64,000 nucleotides of DNA from Sipunculus nudus (lineage: Eukaryota > Annelida > Sipuncula > Golfingiida > Sipunculidae). Each line of letters starts with the position of its first letter. Position 1 is the stretch's first letter. Shown piece after piece: positions 12,410-25,340 of this stretch. The notes beneath the pieces were generated by a model. It worked only from the letters and a program-made list of their open reading frames with translations. It made no database searches and was not told the DNA's origin. Position numbers and translations under genes: made by a program. The stretch is from contig CM049316.1 of the NCBI GenBank assembly GCA_026874595.1, positions 73,187,176 through 73,251,175 on the forward strand, in the 5' to 3' direction.

Positions 12410-12815
12410 TATGCTATCACAAATGCACATAAACCTTACACGTTTGTTAGCTAGAAATCCCCCGTCTCTGCACATCACAAAGTTGTTTACTCCCCCATTT
12501 GGGCAAAATAATGTATGATGATATCACAAATGCATGTAAACGCCTTACACTTGCCAGGTCCCTTCCCTGACCCTTCGGTCCTGAGATGCCAACAAAAATG
12601 CATCTTAACACCACAAAGTTGTTTGCTTTCCTTTCTGGGTCTTATATTCTAATTTCTATGATGATATCTATATTGCATGTAAGTATCACACGCTCGATCG
12701 TTAGGTCCAGCTCTCTGACCCTCTCTCATGAGATCCCATCACAAATGGATGTAAACATTACAAACTTGTTAGTTCCAATCTGAGTCCCCAATTTTGAAAT
12801 GCTATCACAAATGAC
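12410..12815 (+). repeat. Diverged short tandem repeat, copy 2
   Basis: Counterpart of 1330-1735 in the second tandem unit, nearly identical base for base. Confidence 0.6.
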
Positions 12816-12939
12816 TTTTTCTTATTTGTCAGTGCATATTAAATTTTTATTTTGAAAAGTAATATTAATCGGTTATAACATTTGTGACAGTAAAGAGTAG
12901 GTTTACGGTTGTGCTATTGTCCCCTGTCATCGGTGAAGG

Positions 12940-13342
12940 TCTCCGTTGTCGGAGGACATAGGTGAGCGTCAGTCTGTCTTTCTGTCCGCCTGTCAATCCG
13001 CCAATCCGTCACAGATTTGTTTCGGGAATAACTTAATAAGAATTTGAGGTACAGTCATCGAACTTGCAGCATTGATGAACCTTATAAAGGGCAAGGTCAA
13101 GTTTAAACATAGATGACCTTGATGATTATTCAAGGTCACAGCGACAATAATGCTTAAATGATATTAAGGCAATAACTTCAGAGGAATTTAAGGCGCACTC
13201 ACCAAATCGCAGCTTTGATGCACCTCATTAAGTGCTACATCATGTTTTAATGTGGATGACCTTGATCCTTTCTTCAAGGTCACATATACAATACGGCTAT
13301 AATTTTTTATTTTATTTTTTTTTGTTTTTTTTTTTTTTTGGT
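12940..13342 (+). repeat. Dispersed repeat with TGACCTTGA/TCAAGGTCA dyads, copy 2
   Basis: Same block in the second unit. The T-rich tract that follows is slightly longer here. Confidence 0.5.
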
Positions 13343-13481
13343 GGAGGTGACCGCCTTCATTTTTAATGCTGATTCATCTAATTCTTAATCTTAGTATGAA
13401 CATCTGCAGAGTTTCCATTTCGGTTTGGGACTACGTGACAGGGCGGTAGCACTCGCTTCCTATCATTCTTATTTTTTATCC

Positions 13482-13760
13482 TGGTGTCACCCAGGCCCGG
13501 TGTCTACCGCACTTGCGGGTCCTGGGTGTGTAATCATCCCCATTGCTGGGACAAAACACGGAGGAACCTCCCAAAGACGCACTCGTATGTGGGTGATACA
13601 CCGCTGTGGGGTACATCCTTCCCATAAAGCCTGCAGAGCGCTCACCCTGGGTCGGGGCCGACCGTGAAAAACCTCACCGCCTCGGCTGAGATTTGAACCC
13701 ACGATCTCCCGGCTTTGAGTCCTGTCTCTACCTGCGCTATACCCCTGAGCCACAGAAGCC
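13482..13760 (-). mobile_element. tRNA-derived SINE, copy 2
   Basis: Duplicate of the SINE at 2400-2678, carried by the second tandem unit. It is not an independent insertion, because the flanks are identical as well. Confidence 0.75.
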
Positions 13761-14799
13761 GTTAATGTTGTTGATGCAATAACATCAAATTTACAGTTTC
13801 GATGCACCCCATGACCTCTTGGGTCTAAAAATAGCTTCCTCACTTATCAACTGAGTCAATAGTTATGGTTTGTAAAATAAAACATGTCGATTATGCTATG
13901 TAATTACTATGGACAGAGTTCAATTAATTGTTTTATAGATCTGTCAGAAATGCACAGAGTAAACATAAGATCTCTTGGTCCCTTGTTTTCGTACAAACTG
14001 CAACACTATATTTGCAATCAATGATAATATTTTTAGCGAACCTGTGAGCTTATGCGATTGTGTGGCGTCCGTCGTAGGTCGGCCGTCGTCCGTACGTTAA
14101 CCCAAAATATCTCGAAATCTACAGGAGCTATCATCATCAAATTTTATGCAAACATTAGTCATCTAGAGTAACTCAAGCTAATTTTTTTAGTCTGCGTTTA
14201 TTTAGAATTAATAAGAAAAAAAACCGATACTATATGTCTTCTTCTCCGAAGCTGTCAAGCCATATTGTTCAATATTTCACATTCTGTATTCACAATTCAC
14301 ATTCACAATATGTATGTGGAAATAGTATCATTTGAAACTACATACAAATATCTACAGGCGTTTTATTTTGTTATATATTTATTGTCTTTTTTTCATAATG
14401 AATTTTAAATTTTAAAAAAATATGTGATGTTAACAATACTTATTTCGTTTAAATAACGTATTTCTACTACACTAAAAACGATATAGGTAAAAGAAAAAAC
14501 GCATTTTAGAATACTTGTTTATTTACCTATATGCAAAATTTGAAGACTCTATATTCGATGGTTTTTTTTTAGAAATATCGCCCTAAAGATGGTACAGTCT
14601 CCTGAAATACTGTTTTGAGAAAACGGCCAAAAACTGTTTGGGAAGAGCAATTTTGTTTTGAGTTGAAAACAGGGATATAAGCGCAAATGACAGCTGTATT
14701 TTTTTCACTTAATGTTCGGATGAGAATCAGTATCAATATATAAATTAAAAAAATTTAATGGTTTATCAATGTTAAAAAAGGATTTTATTAGGCATCATG

Positions 14800-15357
14800 A
14801 CAACTGGAGAACTGTCAAACTAAAGTAGGCGGAGCTTACTGGTCCGAGGGGTCGGTCATCGGTAATCAGGCCATGGGCTACCGCGCCGGGGCACGCGTCA
14901 GTTGTGAAGTGACTGATAAGAACGATCACTCTGTTTACTTTGCGCTCTCATTCAGACCACCATATACCCTAATCCAATTAACAGCTTGTCTCTCCCTCTC
15001 ACAATTATATATGAGACACTACATAGCTAGCAGCAACACATATATCTCTCCGTCATTAAATTTATTTGCACCAGTCATATACGCGCTAAATTTTGCTCCG
15101 GCCGCTCTTCCTTTACCGATCGCTCTCATAGCTAAGACTCCCGCGCGGTTCACTTCGCAAAATTTGTTAGCAGGCGACGAGGTGGTGTAACTTGGTGCCG
15201 CGTTCCTCTCACAAAATATATTCGTGCAACGCAGTCCAATATTGCTGCACCACCCTCGGCGTTTATCTACATCCTCCACCAACCACACGGGAACCTTGTG
15301 ATTAGCAGTATGTGACTGTCTCTCGTTCAAATAGCGAATTTTATCTCCGCTCATTCT
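14800..15357. other. GC-richer block open on both strands, copy 2
   Basis: Second-unit counterpart of 3720-4275, with the same two overlapping frames at 14873-15190 (plus) and 15019-15354 (minus). It is unchanged in reading frame, as expected at this level of copy identity. Confidence 0.3.
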
Positions 15358-16371
15358 ACTCTATTTTCTTCGACCCATGACGTTCACTGTATATTATAGA
15401 AGAAGGAACGATGTATTCGGTAATGGTTTTGGCGATGTAATAATGGACCCTAAGAGAAAATATTATAGTGTATAACAGGGTCAATATTACAGAAATAACA
15501 ATCGGTCAATTCATATTTCTGGGTATATTCTTGGTGACAGGACCATTATTGGGTGACACTAACATATTTTAGGGCAGTGACATAGACATTATTCGGCGTC
15601 TGGAGGAGTACGATGTACAGTTTACTTCTGGGTTATGCGTATAGAGGGGACGTGTTTGTATTAATTAGTGCCAATTAGTAAGTGCCGGTAATAAAGATAA
15701 GCTCTTTCCTGGGTGACTGACCGCTGCTTAGCCACGCCTGTCAATCAACCATTTGCCTAATACCGCGAGCGCATGGTTAACCAATAAGCAACTTACACGC
15801 TGCTAACGCTCGCCGAGCTGACAGTTGGTCCTGTTTGCACCCAATGTGGGTTGACATCTGAATTAAAATACTTATTTTTCTAATTGATAAAATATAACCC
15901 CAGGAACGTGTTTTTGTGAAAAGATAGATATAGCAAACATCTATAAAACCATATGCTTTTTTCAGAAAAATGTAATTTTCATGATTTTTTACGATGATTA
16001 GACCTTAATCAAGAGAAGTTTGAATTATTGACCTGATATTTTATCCTGTCTGTGCAATTTTGATGGCTTTCTCCTTCACAAGACTGGTGGCGCTAGAGTG
16101 TGGGTGCCTGCTTATTTCTGATATATAAGCCTGAAATAAGGCATATCTATACATATTTGAAAGCTTTGTCATATACAAGACTGGTGCCGCCACCTACAAT
16201 AATTGTTTTACTCAGTGTATGTCCCTGCTTTTTTCTCAGACATATAGTGTTTGCTTTGCCCTCTGTCGGCGTCATCTGCGTCATTTCTGTGTCTTATGAA
16301 CCTGATAACTTTTGAATGAATCGACATATTTACATGCAATTTTCCATTAAAATTTTTTCTAACAATATTCC

Positions 16372-17203
16372 GGACAAGTCCGTAAACCCGTGACCTTGAC
16401 CTTCATTTTCAAGGTAAAATAGGCCGAAATATATTTTTAACCCCATAACTTTGAAATTATCAAATATTTTTCCCAAAATTAAAAAAAAAAGTTTTCATCA
16501 AGTTCTTTTAGGATGTAAAAACTGCTGACTTTGACCTTTGTGTCCTAGGTCAAATCAGCCAGAATAGAAAGTATTTGTAAATATTATAACTTTGAACCAC
16601 CAAATATATTTTCATGATATTCGACTCGTGAAGTGTGTCTACCAAAATTTCTGGTTCGAAAACTGGTGACCTTGACCTTAAACATCATGGTCAAATATAA
16701 GTCAAAACAAAATTGTTTGTGAACCCCATAACCTTAGAAGCAGCGCATATTTTTTCCTCAAATTTAGGCACTATTTTTTAATCAAATCTCCTTAGGAGCT
16801 CGAAAACTGGTGACCTTGACCTTGATATTAACGGTCAAATCAGCCAGAAGTATTTTTGAATGCTATAACTTTTGAACCACTTGAAATATTTCATGAAATT
16901 AAACTTATGAATTGTCTCTACCAATATCTCGGAATAGTTAAAAATCGGTCAGACCTTGACCTTTATCATCAAGGTCAAATAGGCCGAAATACAATTATTT
17001 GTATACCCCATAACTTTAGAAGTATCGCATATTTTTTCCTCAGTTTTGAAACACTAATTGTTTTAATCAAGTTCGTTGAGGAGCTCGTAAACTGGTGACC
17101 TTGACCTTTATCGTCAAGGTCAAATCAGGCAGAATAAATCTCAGATCAGTTCATAACCCGGTTACCTTGATCATCATCATAAGGTTAAATATGTATAAAT
17201 CCA
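16372..17203 (+). repeat. ~140-bp tandem array carrying TGACCTTGA sites, copy 2
   Basis: Second-unit counterpart of 5290-6120, with the same six anchor motifs and only isolated substitutions. Confidence 0.85.
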
Positions 17204-17950
17204 GGATTTAAGTTAACACCAAACTTTTGAGAGGTCCATTTTTACCTCAGTTTTAGGAAAGTGTGGCCCATAGTGAGAGGAGACAGTGGTTTTTATGTCA
17301 CATTACAACACAAAATGTTCCAAAGCTCTAGTATCTAAACAACTAATGCATTGATTTGTACTATTATTATGAATTTAAAATATAGTGCCCAGAGTCTGGC
17401 ACTACTGACTACACCTCTTTCTAGATTAATTAACCCCAGATCAGTTAGGTTAAGTTTGCAATTTTGGGGAATCCCAGCCACCTCCCCCCCCCCCCCCATC
17501 CCACTGTTATTTTAGAGAGCATGATAATACGTGTAATTTTTCTTTTAATATGGGTTTATCATGAGAAAATTCATTTATAAAATGTCATTTAATTAATTGA
17601 AAGTTGTAGCAAAATTTACACAGCAGTACCGAAGTCCCCCCTCCCCCCCCCCCCCCCCAAGATATGAATTTAAAAAAAAATGGCAGTATTTGCAAGAAAG
17701 ATCGATATGACTGCTGGCTATCACTGTGTTACCCTTAGGCAACATAAAAAAAAGCAAGCAATTATTTTCCGTGATTACAGCTTATAGTATAAGAAAGATA
17801 CCCACAGATATGCAAATTTATAGTAGAGGAAAGACATTGTTCAAGCAGACATTGCTCAGGCTCCAGCCCTGTACAGAATGTCCCCATAATGCTATAATTA
17901 AATGATGGTCCCATTAATACTGGTATGTATTATTAATATATGAATATTTG

Positions 17951-17962
17951 ATGAGCGTAAGC

Positions 17963-18009
<47 letters not shown>
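17951..18009. repeat. (TA)n element lacking the right palindrome arm
   Basis: Counterpart of 6867-6954 in copy 2. The left arm ATGAGCGTAAGCTTAA is kept, but the TA run passes directly into TTCAAATGTGCC, so the right arm is missing and the run is shorter. Confidence 0.9.
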
Positions 18010-18013
<4 letters not shown>

Positions 18014-19576
18014 ATGTGCCAAATGTGCCAATAGTTTTTGAACAAAACACACAACCTCATGTTTTTAGTGGAAAAATAGATAGAAAAAATGTTTTTCTTC
18101 CAGGAATTGGGCTTAGTTTATGTAAAATCTATATTAATATTTTTTTCATTGGTAATTATGTTATATGATAATATAATGAGATTTAGAATACATTTGCTTG
18201 ACCTAAAGTGTGGTATTGATTTTTTACCAGTGGTATCCTTATTCAGCTGTCAACGATAAGGACACCAATTGATATTACAGACAATTGACCTTAACCCGGT
18301 ATCCATCGAGATTATGTGTAACTTATCCTGTACCCGGACACCTCTAATTCCATCGGACTGTCACTGCTTGGCTATATGGCGAGTAGGCCTATGAATTACA
18401 CGTATGAAGAGCTAGTACTTATATACAATATTCGTGTGTCCTGATTGCAACTTACTCTGAACCATGACCTCGCTGTATATTATTTAAATATTCAATACAA
18501 CACACTGCTACTTTTCCATATGGTCTGGACACGCTGTACAAAAGCGTGTTCCACATAAAAGCTGTAATAGAATAATATGATAAAATAAAATAATTTGAAA
18601 TTGTTTAATAATGATTTCAAATTGGTTAACTCGGTGCAATCCAACTTGAAATGAATAGGTTGATTTTAGATCACGTAATATTTGCTTTCCTACTTAGTAC
18701 ATACAGGCGCTTCAGTTTAGGAAATATATATCGTACCTCTCGTCTCTTCGTCCTGAATAGACAAAATGTTTTTCATGTCAGGCTACGTTTAAGGCGCGCG
18801 TGTTATGCGGTTGACACATTGATAGTTCGCATAAAGTTAGTATAAAATATTATGATCAGGCCTGTGATATTATCCTCGCAGGTGAAGGTATGGTATTTCT
18901 TATGTATTACAGTTTGGATTTTACTAAGTGTTGTTCTTATTTATCCATGTTTCATTTCAACAGTTATCTAGACAGATATGACAGTAAGGAATCGTAATAT
19001 TGTATCAGTGTTAATTTTTTACAAACATTTTTAACACAGGGTGCTTTGGCCTCTATGTCTGCTCTCAGACATGAGCAGTTGTACTAGAAGTCTGAGAACC
19101 AGTCGGTCCCGTATTTTCACCCCAACATTTAAGTAAAGCAGTTTCAATAAGGTTTCAAGATTAGCTTCTTTTGATAAGATGTTGGCCTGATATTCATTAC
19201 GCTTCCTTTATAAAAATGATACACACGATCTTGATATCAAGTGTCTGGTCTATTGCCTGACATGTTATCGGTAATAGTAAAACATTTAAACTGCTGTTTT
19301 TTTCCGTACATTTTCAAGTATATATTCCAAGGAAATTTGTTAGCAAGTTAGCCCCCGTTTAACTGAGTTTGAATGCATATCTTTCAAACTTAGCTCTAAG
19401 GTTGAAGGACATATAGATCTCATATTTACTTTCCTGAGTGATCCTGTCTGTATGAAAAATAAGGGATATTATGTCTTGAACATTAGATTTAGCTATCTAA
19501 ATCAACGACCACAGTAAAAGGCATGACATTTGTTCAGGTCTGTCTGGAAAATGTGATCAGTTTTATATTTTAAGTC

Positions 19577-19753
19577 TTATCTGGACACAAGCTATTCAAA
19601 TTCAAGCTATCCAGTCTCAAGCTATCCGGATTCAAAATATACGGATTCAAGCAATCCGGATTCAAGCTATCTGGACTCATGTTATCCGGATTCAAGTTAT
19701 CCGAACCCAGGCTATCTCGACTGAAGCTATCCGGACTCAAGCTATCTGGATGG
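19577..19753. repeat. 15-bp minisatellite, copy 2
   Basis: Second-unit copy of 8530-8706, with the same number and order of unit variants and the same open minus-strand frame (19570-19761). Confidence 0.85.
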
Positions 19754-20053
19754 ATTTCCATCCGAAAGTCGCCGAGAAATCATCAAGACTCAAGCTATTG
19801 AGAAAGAACACATCAGTATTCTTAATCCATATCAATTAACAAACAAATAAGGAAGCTATGTGAACTATTTATATGTGTGTGAGTGTTTGTTGTTACGGAA
19901 CCTAATATCGACTGATCATTTATGCGTGACGAACATAAATTTTGTAATGGAGATTAAAAAAAATCAGATTCTGCAACACTAGGCAGCGTGAAATGATAGG
20001 GGAATGAATAAAGAAGTCAGCGATTTTTTTAGCAAATAATTATAACTTATAAT

Positions 20054-20619
20054 TAAAAAAACCCTAACATTACAGCACACCAAATCAATACAATTACACA
20101 ATATAACATCAGTACAACAGTAAATCAATACAACTATATAAATAAAGTTTACAGTACCTGGATACCACCAGTGTCACAGCGACAACAATTCCTTTATAAC
20201 GTACAACCCAGATGAACAGTTCACAATCCATCTTCCAAGAGAATAACAGCCAGTTCATTCACAAAATCAATCCGTTGTACTCCCAAAGTGAAGTTCTTGT
20301 TATAATCCCGAAAGCAAATTAAAGACTATATAAGATCCGTCACAAATTAAGAAGAAAATCCATAATTGCCGCACTTATCGGAATAGGTCCACAATTGACT
20401 TACACGCTTCTCTGTCCGCTGAAATATTTCTCTCCTCTCCCCGGCTCTAAAACAGCCCCTTTATATAACTTTTCATCTCAAGCCGCACCTGGCCAACTGG
20501 AACAAGGAACGCTGTAGCATAGTAACGCCAGGGCTTGAGCCACACACGAATCAGAATGTCAACAGCCCACAATAAAAGAGACATATAAACAGATCACAAT
20601 AAAAGAGACATATGTAACA
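20054..20619 (-). promoter_or_regulatory. TATA box and splice donor block, copy 2
   Basis: Second-unit counterpart of 9010-9575. The TATA motif at about 20456-20467 and the donor (exon end 20158) are both preserved. Confidence 0.4.
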
Positions 20620-22126
20620 TTGTGTGTTGTGTGTGTGTGGGGGGAGGGGGGGGTTGGTACCTTCTATACACTCACAAGATCAGTCGGTAATATTCTATGT
20701 GTGATTATAGGTCTACTATTGATAATCGTCTACAGGCTGTGTTGGGTTGGCGGAAGGGGAAAGTTTGCAAATTTGGTGCCAGTGTTCAAATAGCAGATAT
20801 TAATATTCTAGTACTTAAATTTTAATATTAAAATTTACCAAAAAAGTTTGTACATGATATTTGCGATGTATAGGAGGCATACATTTAAGAAGCGACTCTT
20901 AATTTTTATTTGTGAAATTTTGCTAAATAACTATTCAAACGATTTTATAAAATGCAAGTTATTTATTTGAAGATAATATCTATTATATCGATTACATTCA
21001 TTTTTTCTAGGATTTTATGAAAATGCAAGTTAATTATTTATTTTAGGACAATAAGTACCATATCGATTACATTATTATTTTCTAAGCCGCCACTTTATAT
21101 AGGGCACTGGCATTTTGTTCTAACCAGTTAGGGTTCGAAATAGGGCTATACCTCTGTATTAATTCATTATATTGGCAAAGTCGAGGGTCTTTATCTCCAA
21201 TATCAGTATGTGAACGTTACCTTACTAGTACTGGTCCCATCTATCTACAAACAAATTTGCAATGAACCCTGACCGGGTTCAGTAGCCCAAATCATGGTCT
21301 GAAATGGGGCTATTCCTCTATCCATTTTATTTTACAACTTGTGTTTTTTATCTCTAATCTTAGAGTTTGAAAGAGTAAGAGATGCACATAATGTGACTGG
21401 GAAGGGTTCAAACTACCTGCAAGTAAATGCGCAACGGGCCATAACCGGGACTAGGACACAAAAGCAGGGTTCAAATTGGCTAATATATTGGCTTATTATT
21501 GGCTATTACAAATTGGCTTAAGTACATATTAATTCATTATGTTAGCCTTATTGAAGGGGACTGACTCTGAGGTTGTGACAGTAAGTGATGCATGTCTCTT
21601 GACTCGGAGTGGCTGTAATTATCTGTAAAAATAAATTGGACACCATTGCTTTTACTTGTTAAATTAAAAAAAAAATACCAACCAAATATAAAGCCAAACA
21701 ATGCTTTAATAGGACTATCAGGTTTAGCCTCCTAACCAATTGACTGGTAATTGACTCCAGCTGACCTTTGTGCATGTCAACTTACCCATGGAAAGCCCGT
21801 CCCCAACATAACTTGTAGAAACCCGCGGACGTGTCCAACACAAACACGGGTAATATTCTTTATATATAATGGGTGGTAATGGTTAAAAAAGTAGCCATGG
21901 AAGACAGAATATGTCTTTTCACAAATATATGACGGGTGTTAAGCGAAAAATCAGAATAGACCAGACAAATTTATTTCGTTGTCTATTTTCCACTGTATTT
22001 TAATTGCTGGTCGTTGTCAAGCTATTACTCTACGGCTATGCCTTTGGAATTCAGTTTTTTTTTCATCTTTTTGAGTAAGGGGATCAATGCAGAGGCAGTC
22101 ATTATCCAAATTTCCCATAAATTTGA

Positions 22127-22867
22127 CCCCCCCCCCCCCCCCGCTCTCTACCAACGACCATTTTTTAGACAAATCTTATGAATGACGGGGGATTTGGGGG
22201 GTCGAGACCCCCCTCTGCGCTTAAACAACGACCTTTTTGGACAATTTTTATGCATGACATCCGTTGACCTCTCCCTGCAAAAAAATCCTGGATCCGTGCA
22301 TGCATCTGTTAAGAATCTACACTACCCCTGCGTATCCAAGATCTTAACTCCGCCCATGGCCTGTCTCCCGGTGTGTACATATGGACCTGCCCACTCAAAA
22401 GCACGGGTTTAATATTAGTGTCAGAAAATGAGCGGCATAAGAAGAGTTTCTTTCAAGTCCCTCCCAGGTCAAGGTTACCAGTTAGAGCACTATGTTTCTT
22501 TTCTATTAAAAATTATAGTAAATAAGTGTATTATGAAGCTCTTAATTGTTTTATTTATTGTATTAGTATATACGTGAATATACAGAAGAATAATGTGTCA
22601 GGGTGTTACCTTAATTGATTATAACATAGATAGAATTAGGTTTTATTTTTTTGGTTCGGTCAGACTTCAGTTATAGACAGGTCATGCTTTGCAGACATTA
22701 TATAACGTGTCAGGGGGATGGTAAGCTGCATGCAGTCAGAATACAATCGCTCCCGTAACAAGCGATAGCCTGTTACCCCAAACGTCGATTTTTTTTATTA
22801 ACTGAAGACAATGGGGTGAGGGTATATGTTATTGGGTAAGTATCAATTCTAGTATGTGCAGAGTTGC
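22127..22867 (+). repeat. Tandem unit, truncated copy 3
   Basis: It begins with 16 C and matches the first ~736 bases of the unit with very few changes, for example AGTAAATAAG against AGTTAATAAG. Homology ends abruptly at 22867, and the sequence beyond is unrelated to the unit. This is the right breakpoint of the array. Confidence 0.95.
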
Positions 22868-25340
22868 ACGCCATTTCTAACACTACTTTTCAATTTTCAT
22901 CTGCTTCTCGAACTTTTTCCAAGTTAAGACGTTATTCTGTTGGGGAAAATAATTATTACTACATTAATACCGAGGCTAGTTTTACTCGGAAACGTTGTCT
23001 CTTTGTCTGTTATGACGGCTCAACAGCAGAATAGCAAAACTTCCGATAGGGGGTTTCCAAACGGCTGTGTTTAAAACTCGGAATCCGAAGTCGGAAGCAA
23101 GGATTTTTAAATAAAGCAATAAAGCATAATCAAAATGCTACATCATCAATATGTAGTACCATTTTATATTCATTGATAGAATAAGGTATGTTCTACCATT
23201 ATATGAAAATTCATAGTTAATCATCTGAAAGTTATAGACTCTCTTTTGGACGGAAATGTCCGGTTGTAGTAGAAAGGTTTAAACCTCGGAAGCCATGGTA
23301 AAGGTAATGCACTTGTCATCAAATCGTCAGCAAATTTGTCAAGCATTTTTAATTTCTTTAAAATGACATATTTTTCATAATGCAATATGATTTGTGAAAG
23401 TCATTATTCTAGTTTTTTTTAAATGATTCATATTTATTTAGTTTTTTATTTTGTACAACAAAATTGTTATAATTCATCAATATTTTACGCTGTTTCCGTA
23501 TCTTAAGATGCTGGAAACATAAAAAAGGTTTTGATAATATTTTATTCCCGTTACAAATTTGCCCCTATTGAATTTACCCTGAAAATATCATGAAGACATC
23601 AAGAGAAGAAGTGACAGAACTACAAAACGTCCAGGAAATGTTTCTACAAAATTGTTTCGATGAAATGTTTTATTTTTCACGTATAAATTGAAAAATCTGT
23701 TCCTGTTCCTTTTACCAAACAATTTTAGCAGGATTATGTATCTCTTAATCTCACAAAAAATATATCATGTTATACATTAAATGCCCAATTATATTTAGCA
23801 TTTTTGATGTGAGTGCATGCACTAATTTATATATTTATTTTCAAAAATCAAAATGTAATATTTCCCCGAATATGTTCCTGCTGAAATTTGAACCTTTTTT
23901 CAATTCATGTTTAAAAATAAAAGCATAAACAGCTGGGACAGCATAATGTACATAAAATTTTACAATGAATTGTCTGATAATGATTTCACCAGATGTATCC
24001 TACAAATTTAAAAAGAAAACACAAACATTACAATGCCTTGACTGAAAGAAATGCACTAAGCATGAGTAAATAGATGATGATGATTGTATCATTTTACGAT
24101 CATATAAAATAAAAGTTTCTGTTGTGCAGAGCGATTCAGAATTTCCTCGATATTTTTATGCTCTTAAGCTAAATATTCTGCTAATAAGTATTCTGAAAAT
24201 TTGCAAAACCAGACGGCAAATACATTTATACTTTATATATGCATATTGTAAAATGCGTCAATAGAAAAAATCAACGACAAATCAATAAAACGTTAATAAA
24301 AAACATCAACAAAATATTTGGCATAGCAAGAAGAAGTTCAGTTAATGTTTAAGAATAAACTGTTACAGAGCAAATGTTGAAGATTTAAAAAAAAAATACA
24401 AAACCTAATACAAGCAGCTATTACCTGATACAAGAAACTATTAAGTCCGGAGAGAGGGAGGTCCCAAAACCCACGCTACTGCTATATATAGAATTCCGAC
24501 AATAGTCTGGTAATTACCAGGCCTAAGAATAAGTATCCTAGCTGCTAACTTTTGTTTCTGAAAAAAAAACTTATTCACGTATTTAAGGTATGAATCTTAG
24601 CAAAGCAAGGTTCTTAAGGTTCATTAAAAATCCGCAGCTTCTTTAAAACACCAAGTCAACTCTAGACAGACTTTAACAGCCCCAAGTGTATTGCGTGTCA
24701 ATAAAGATTGAATTTCTATTTATGAGGTTATTTATCTGAGATTTTACATTAAACCATCTCCTCTGAACATACAAATGAAATCTTTTCGAAATCGTTGTGC
24801 TCCGTGGTTTAACTTAGCACATTCAGATTGGATGCCCTTATCATGCACATAGCTTTTGCGAATTAAATCAGATATAAAAATAGTTTAAAACATGCTAAAA
24901 CATCCATTTATTTAAAGTAGAAATGTTATTATATTGTTAAAACATTATCAGGAGTGTTATAATTAGAATATAAACAATAAGGTTGAAAAAAGTTTGAAAG
25001 AGAGTTGAAAACTTGAAAAAGTTTTCATTTTTGTTTAAAAGCCAACTATATGCTTAAACATACAAACAGATAAGATTTTATGATCACACAGGTATAAGTA
25101 TGGCGTATATTATCTGGTCTGTTATAATCTTATTCTAAGAAATATGTTAACACTTTTTTTAAAGTTCTGTGTGGTACATGTATGTTTGTTGATGTTCTAG
25201 CGATGTCCTACTGGGATTTATTGAATTTCCATATTTGTTCAACTTATGGAAAATATACTGTTTTTTTATATTGAACGACATCCTAATTAATAAATATGTT
25301 TTTAGTGCCGTATTAGAATTTATTATATCATATTCTAGCG
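22868..25340. other. AT-rich stretch with no gene seen
   Basis: Apart from the inverted-repeat arm (23061-23240), this stretch is AT-rich and has no convincing coding frame, tandem repeat or RNA gene. If the two inverted arms are transposon ends, this would be the left interior of that element, but no transposase was recognised. Confidence 0.5.
23061..23240 (+). repeat. Left arm of imperfect inverted repeat (~180 bp)
   Basis: TAAAACTCGGAA, CAAGGATTTTT, AATAAAGCAATAAAGCAT, and CATCTGAAAGTTATAG in that order are found as the reverse complement, in the same order and at similar spacing, at 26656-26842. The pair bounds about 3.8 kb. They may be terminal repeats of a DNA transposon, or two separate inverted copies of one MITE-like repeat. 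Confidence 0.75.

Larger units (their letters stand above)
11083..22126 (+). repeat. Tandem unit, copy 2
   Basis: Second copy, collinear with copy 1. The main structural difference is at the (TA)n element, where copy 2 is about 36 bases shorter and has lost one arm of the palindrome. Poly(C), poly(T) and poly(A) tracts also differ in length. Scattered substitutions occur, for example TAAGTATCACACGC here against TAAGCATCACAAGC in copy 1. The short open frames are shared between copies, as expected from sequence identity alone, and this is not evidence of coding. Confidence 0.95.
1..22867. repeat. 11-kb direct tandem array (two copies plus partial third)
   Basis: The segment starting at the poly(C) tract followed by GCTCTCTACCAACGACC recurs at 13, 11092 and 22143, giving periods of 11079 and 11051 bases. 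The first two copies run collinearly with only scattered single-base differences and small indels visible. The third stops at 22867, just after GAGTTGC, where unit position 736 of copy 1 would continue with TTTGGG. The window opens inside the array, so the left limit, copy number and true unit boundary are unknown. The right edge is the only real junction seen. No recognisable protein gene is present. Such high identity suggests a recent duplication, or an assembly duplication of haplotypes or long reads. Confidence 0.97.
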
